Assembly: GCA_023260355.1 (NCBI GenBank)
Contig: JALQVJ010000063.1
Coordinates: 1-9,335, forward strand
Origin: Burkholderiaceae bacterium
GTDB lineage: Bacteria; Pseudomonadota; Gammaproteobacteria; Burkholderiales; Burkholderiaceae_C
Reading direction: 5' to 3'
DNA: 9,335 nt
Shown: one piece after another, positions 6,714-9,335 of the stretch
Numbering within the stretch: the first letter of the stretch is position 1
Layout of the letters: every line of letters begins with the position of its first letter
Translations under genes and position numbers: made by a program
Notes under the pieces: model-generated
What the model was told of the DNA's origin: nothing
Databases searched by the model: none
Seen by the model: only the letters and a program-made list of their open reading frames with translations

Positions 6714-7663
6714 TTTACGACGCCACACACAACTACCCACGAGACCTGCGTGGCTACGGCCGCGACGTGCCACACGCCCAGTGGCCAGAGCAAGCTCGCA
6801 TCGCCGTTCAGTTCGTCCTGAACTTTGAAGAGGGTGGCGAAAACAACATCCTGCATGGCGACGCCGGCAGCGAACAATTTTTGTCCGAGATGTTCAACCC
6901 TGCCAGCTATCCCGCACGCCATATGAGCATGGATGGCATCTATGAGTACGGCTCAAGAGCCGGCGTTTGGCGCCTGCTGCGGGAGTTCGAACGCCGCCAG
7001 CTGCCACTCACCATTTTCGGCGTCGCCAGTGCACTCCAGCGCAACCCAGAGACCACCGCCGCCTTTGTCGAACTCGGACATGAAATCGCTTGCCATGGGC
7101 TCAAATGGATCCATTACCAAAACATGCCCATTGAAGAGGAACGCGCTCACATGGCCGAGGCGATGGCCATGATCCAAGACTTGGTCGGTCAACGCGCTTT
7201 GGGTTGGTACACCGGGCGCGACAGCCCCAACACACACCAGCTGGTCGCGGACTACGGCGGCTTTGCTTACGACGCAGACTACTATGGCGACGATCTGCCG
7301 TTTTGGATGAAGCTGCGCAAAACCGACGGCAGCGACACGCACCAACTCATCGTCCCCTATACGCTGGATTGCAACGACATGCGCTTTGCGCTGCCACAGG
7401 GGTACAGCCATGCCGATCCGTTCTTTGCGTACATGAAAGACACCTTCGACGTGCTCTACGCCGAGGGTGACCCCAGCGGTCTCGACCGGCCCAAAATGAT
7501 GAGCATTGGCATGCATTGCCGCTTGCTGGGGCGCCCCGGCCGCATCACCGCGTTGCAACGCTTCCTGGACTACATCCAGCAGCACCCAGGCGTGTGGATC
7601 GCCACCCGCTTGGACATCGCAAAACACTGGACCCAGACACATCCGGTCAAGGTGCAAGCATGA
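6710..7663 (+). CDS. puuE: Allantoinase PuuE (polysaccharide-deacetylase fold)
   Basis: The enzyme hydrolyses allantoin to allantoate in the cytoplasm. At 317 residues it matches the PuuE type, related to polysaccharide deacetylases, and not the amidohydrolase-type AllB. Characteristic segments are YPRDLRGYGRDVPHAQWP (9-26), FEEGGE (39-44), MSMDGIYEYGSRAGVWRLL (72-90), GHEIACHGLKWI (123-134), GWYTGRDSPNT (165-175), YTLDCNDMRF (217-226) and SIGMHCRLLGRPGR (265-278). The ATG shares four bases (ATGA) with the stop of the regulator gene, and no Shine-Dalgarno sequence is evident, which implies translational coupling. Its own stop overlaps the start of the uraD/allC fusion in the same way. PuuE acts on the product of the fusion's first domain and supplies the substrate of its second. 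Confidence 0.97.
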   Translation: MIYDATHNYPRDLRGYGRDVPHAQWPEQARIAVQFVLNFEEGGENNILHGDAGSEQFLSEMFNPASYPARHMSMDGIYEYGSRAGVWRLLREFERRQLPLTIFGVASALQRNPETTAAFVELGHEIACHGLKWIHYQNMPIEEERAHMAEAMAMIQDLVGQRALGWYTGRDSPNTHQLVADYGGFAYDADYYGDDLPFWMKLRKTDGSDTHQLIVPYTLDCNDMRFALPQGYSHADPFFAYMKDTFDVLYAEGDPSGLDRPKMMSIGMHCRLLGRPGRITALQRFLDYIQQHPGVWIATRLDIAKHWTQTHPVKVQA

Positions 7664-9335
7664 ACTTCGACGCCTTCAATCACGCTGAAGCCGCTGACGC
7701 CATCGCCGCGTTGGACGGTCTTTATGAACACACCCCTTGGATTGCGGAACAAGCCGTCGCGCAGCGGCCATTTGCCAGCATCGCGGCGCTGAAGTACTGC
7801 ATGACACAGATATTGGAGGCTGCCGGTCGCGACGCCAAGGTGGCTCTCATTCGTGCTCACCCAGAGTTGGCTGGCAAAGCCATGGTGGCCAAAACCCTCA
7901 CCGCAGAGAGCACCAACGAACAATCCAAGGCAGGTCTGACTCAGTGCACACCCGAGGAGTTTGCGCACATCCAGCAGCTCAATGCGGAATACAACAGCCG
8001 TTTTGGCTGGCCTTTCATATTGGCAGTGCGAGGCCCCAGGGGTGAGGGTTTACACAAAGCACAAATCATCGCCACGTTTGAACGCCGCTTGCACAACCAC
8101 CCTGACTTTGAATTGGAAGAATGCATCCGCAACATCCATCGCATTGCTGAGATCCGCCTGCAAGACAAGTTTGGCGTGACACCTGCGTTGGGCGAGCAAG
8201 TCTGGGACTGGCAAGAGCAATTGGCGCAGCACAGCGAGCCAGAGGCGATGGAACGCGGCGAACTCACGGTGACCTATCTCACCGCAGCTCACATTGCATG
8301 CGCGCAACGCATCAGCCACTGGATGCACGACTGCGGCTTCGACGAAGTCGAAACCGATGCCGTTGGCAATGTGGTCGGGCGGTACTGGGGTGAGGACCGT
8401 GACTTGCCCGCGTTGATGACGGGCAGCCACTATGACACCGTGCGCAACGGTGGCAAGTACGACGGGCGTCTGGGCATTTTCGTCCCTATGGCGTGCGTGC
8501 AGCAGATGCATGCTCAGGGCAAACGCTTGCGCCGCACACTCGAAGTGGTCGCGTTTTCGGAAGAAGAAGGACAGCGATACCCTGCCACTTTTCTCGGCAG
8601 TGGGGCACTGGTCGGCGATTTCAACACGCGGTGGCTTGATCAACGCGACGCCCATGGCATCAGCATGCGTGAGGCCATGCAACAGGCTGGCCTCTGTGTC
8701 GATGACATCGGCAAACTCAAACGCGACCCATCCAAGTACCTCGGCTTTGTCGAAGTCCATATCGAGCAAGGCCCTGTGATGAACCAAAGCCACATGCCAC
8801 TGGGCATTGTGACCTCCATCAACGGCAGTGCGCGCTTTCGGGGTCGCGTGATTGGCATGGCCAGCCACGCGGGCACAACCCCGATGAGCCAGCGCAAAGA
8901 CGCCGCCGCCGCGGTGGCCGAGTGGATGGTGGCAGTCGAGGCGCGTGCGGCCCAAGACGGCGATAGCGTCGCCACGGTAGGCATGCTAACCGTACCCAAT
9001 GGCTCCATCAATGTGGTGCCTGGCGTGTGCGAGTTCAGCCTCGATGTGCGCGCGCCCAGCAACGCGCAACGCGACGCCGTGCTGGCCGATGTGTTGCCAG
9101 CCCTCAGTGCCATCTGCGGGCGTCGGGGTCTGCGCCATGACATCCAAGAAGTCATGCGCGCATCTGCCGCACCGAGCGACGCCGATCTTCAAGCGCGCTG
9201 GACTCAGGCCGTCACGGCCATGGGCTTGCCCGCGTTTGAGCTGCCCAGCGGCGCTGGCCATGACGCCATGAAGCTGCATGAAATCATGCCGCAAGCCATG
9301 TTGTTCGTGCGCGGTGAAAACGCTGGGATCAGCCA
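7660..9335 (+). CDS. uraD/allC: OHCU decarboxylase / allantoate amidohydrolase fusion (3' truncated)
   Basis: I translated the frame to the window edge: 558 codons without a stop. Residues 1-172 form an OHCU decarboxylase (UraD), which makes S-allantoin: HPELAGK (67-73), EQSKAGL (87-93) and FGWPFI (115-120). His67, Glu87 and Arg161 match catalytic residues described for the zebrafish enzyme (from memory). After a linker (about 173-197), an M20-family allantoate amidohydrolase begins: TGSHYDTV (254-261), GGKYDGRLG (264-272), SEEEGQRY (300-307), EVHIEQGP (365-372), SHAGTTPM (402-409), NGSINVVPG (447-455) and SGAGHDAMKLHE (530-541). Likely metal ligands are His257, Asp268, a glutamate at 302 or 303, His367 and His534. 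The sequence breaks in the GISH motif, so perhaps 30-40 residues are missing. AAGGTG lies five bases before the ATG, which overlaps the puuE stop as ATGA. A carbamoylase specificity for the second domain is less likely given the context. Confidence 0.95.
   Translation, partial: MNFDAFNHAEAADAIAALDGLYEHTPWIAEQAVAQRPFASIAALKYCMTQILEAAGRDAKVALIRAHPELAGKAMVAKTLTAESTNEQSKAGLTQCTPEEFAHIQQLNAEYNSRFGWPFILAVRGPRGEGLHKAQIIATFERRLHNHPDFELEECIRNIHRIAEIRLQDKFGVTPALGEQVWDWQEQLAQHSEPEAMERGELTVTYLTAAHIACAQRISHWMHDCGFDEVETDAVGNVVGRYWGEDRDLPALMTGSHYDTVRNGGKYDGRLGIFVPMACVQQMHAQGKRLRRTLEVVAFSEEEGQRYPATFLGSGALVGDFNTRWLDQRDAHGISMREAMQQAGLCVDDIGKLKRDPSKYLGFVEVHIEQGPVMNQSHMPLGIVTSINGSARFRGRVIGMASHAGTTPMSQRKDAAAAVAEWMVAVEARAAQDGDSVATVGMLTVPNGSINVVPGVCEFSLDVRAPSNAQRDAVLADVLPALSAICGRRGLRHDIQEVMRASAAPSDADLQARWTQAVTAMGLPAFELPSGAGHDAMKLHEIMPQAMLFVRGENAGIS

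Noticed and set aside
6953..7657. A 234-codon minus-strand open frame opposite puuE
   Set aside because: It is fully covered by puuE, whose family motifs are clear; the antisense translation resembles nothing I know.
8050..8955. A 301-codon minus-strand open frame opposite the uraD/allC fusion
   Set aside because: It is the antisense of a conserved metallopeptidase-family domain, with no motifs or ribosome binding site.
1..9335. Mobile elements, CRISPR repeats, tRNA or rRNA genes, prophage or defence genes
   Set aside because: No terminal inverted repeats with a transposase, no repeat-spacer array and no RNA gene pattern was seen; the coding content is entirely metabolic apart from one lipoprotein.

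Overview
The window is a purine-degradation (ureide) gene cluster from a Gram-negative, GC-rich bacterium. Gene content, protein style and the UraD-allantoate amidohydrolase fusion suggest a betaproteobacterium of the Burkholderiales, probably Comamonadaceae-like. That placement is an inference from remembered family sequences, not from a search.

Layout. Positions 111-4786 hold, on the minus strand, a tightly packed xanthine dehydrogenase operon in the order xdhA (FeS/FAD subunit), xdhB (molybdopterin subunit), xdhC (cofactor-insertion chaperone). A 253-bp spacer (4787-5039) separates it from a divergent plus-strand gene (5040-5564) for a small predicted lipoprotein with a TonB-C-like fold pattern. 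That gene converges on minus-strand hiuH/uraH (5596-5949, 5-hydroxyisourate hydrolase). From 6054 to the right edge runs a plus-strand operon: a GntR/FCD-family regulator, puuE (allantoinase) and a uraD-allC fusion cut by the window end. Its three genes are joined by two 4-base ATGA overlaps.

Pathway logic. XdhAB oxidises hypoxanthine and xanthine to urate, with XdhC maturing the enzyme. A urate oxidase, not present here, would give 5-hydroxyisourate. HiuH makes OHCU, the UraD domain makes S-allantoin, PuuE makes allantoate, and the allantoate amidohydrolase domain starts nitrogen release from allantoate. The window thus covers the route from xanthine past allantoate except for urate oxidation.

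Regulation. A perfect 12-base palindrome (ATTGTATACAAT, 6016-6027) of the type bound by FadR/FCD GntR regulators lies between hiuH and the regulator gene, on top of the likely -10 element. Its core, TGTATACA, recurs at 43-50 over a good leftward promoter near the left edge, so an off-window gene to the left probably belongs to the same regulon. The points most worth following are the fusion of two non-consecutive enzymes around puuE, the shared operator, and the unexplained lipoprotein inside the cluster. Nothing here looks like a wholly unknown system.
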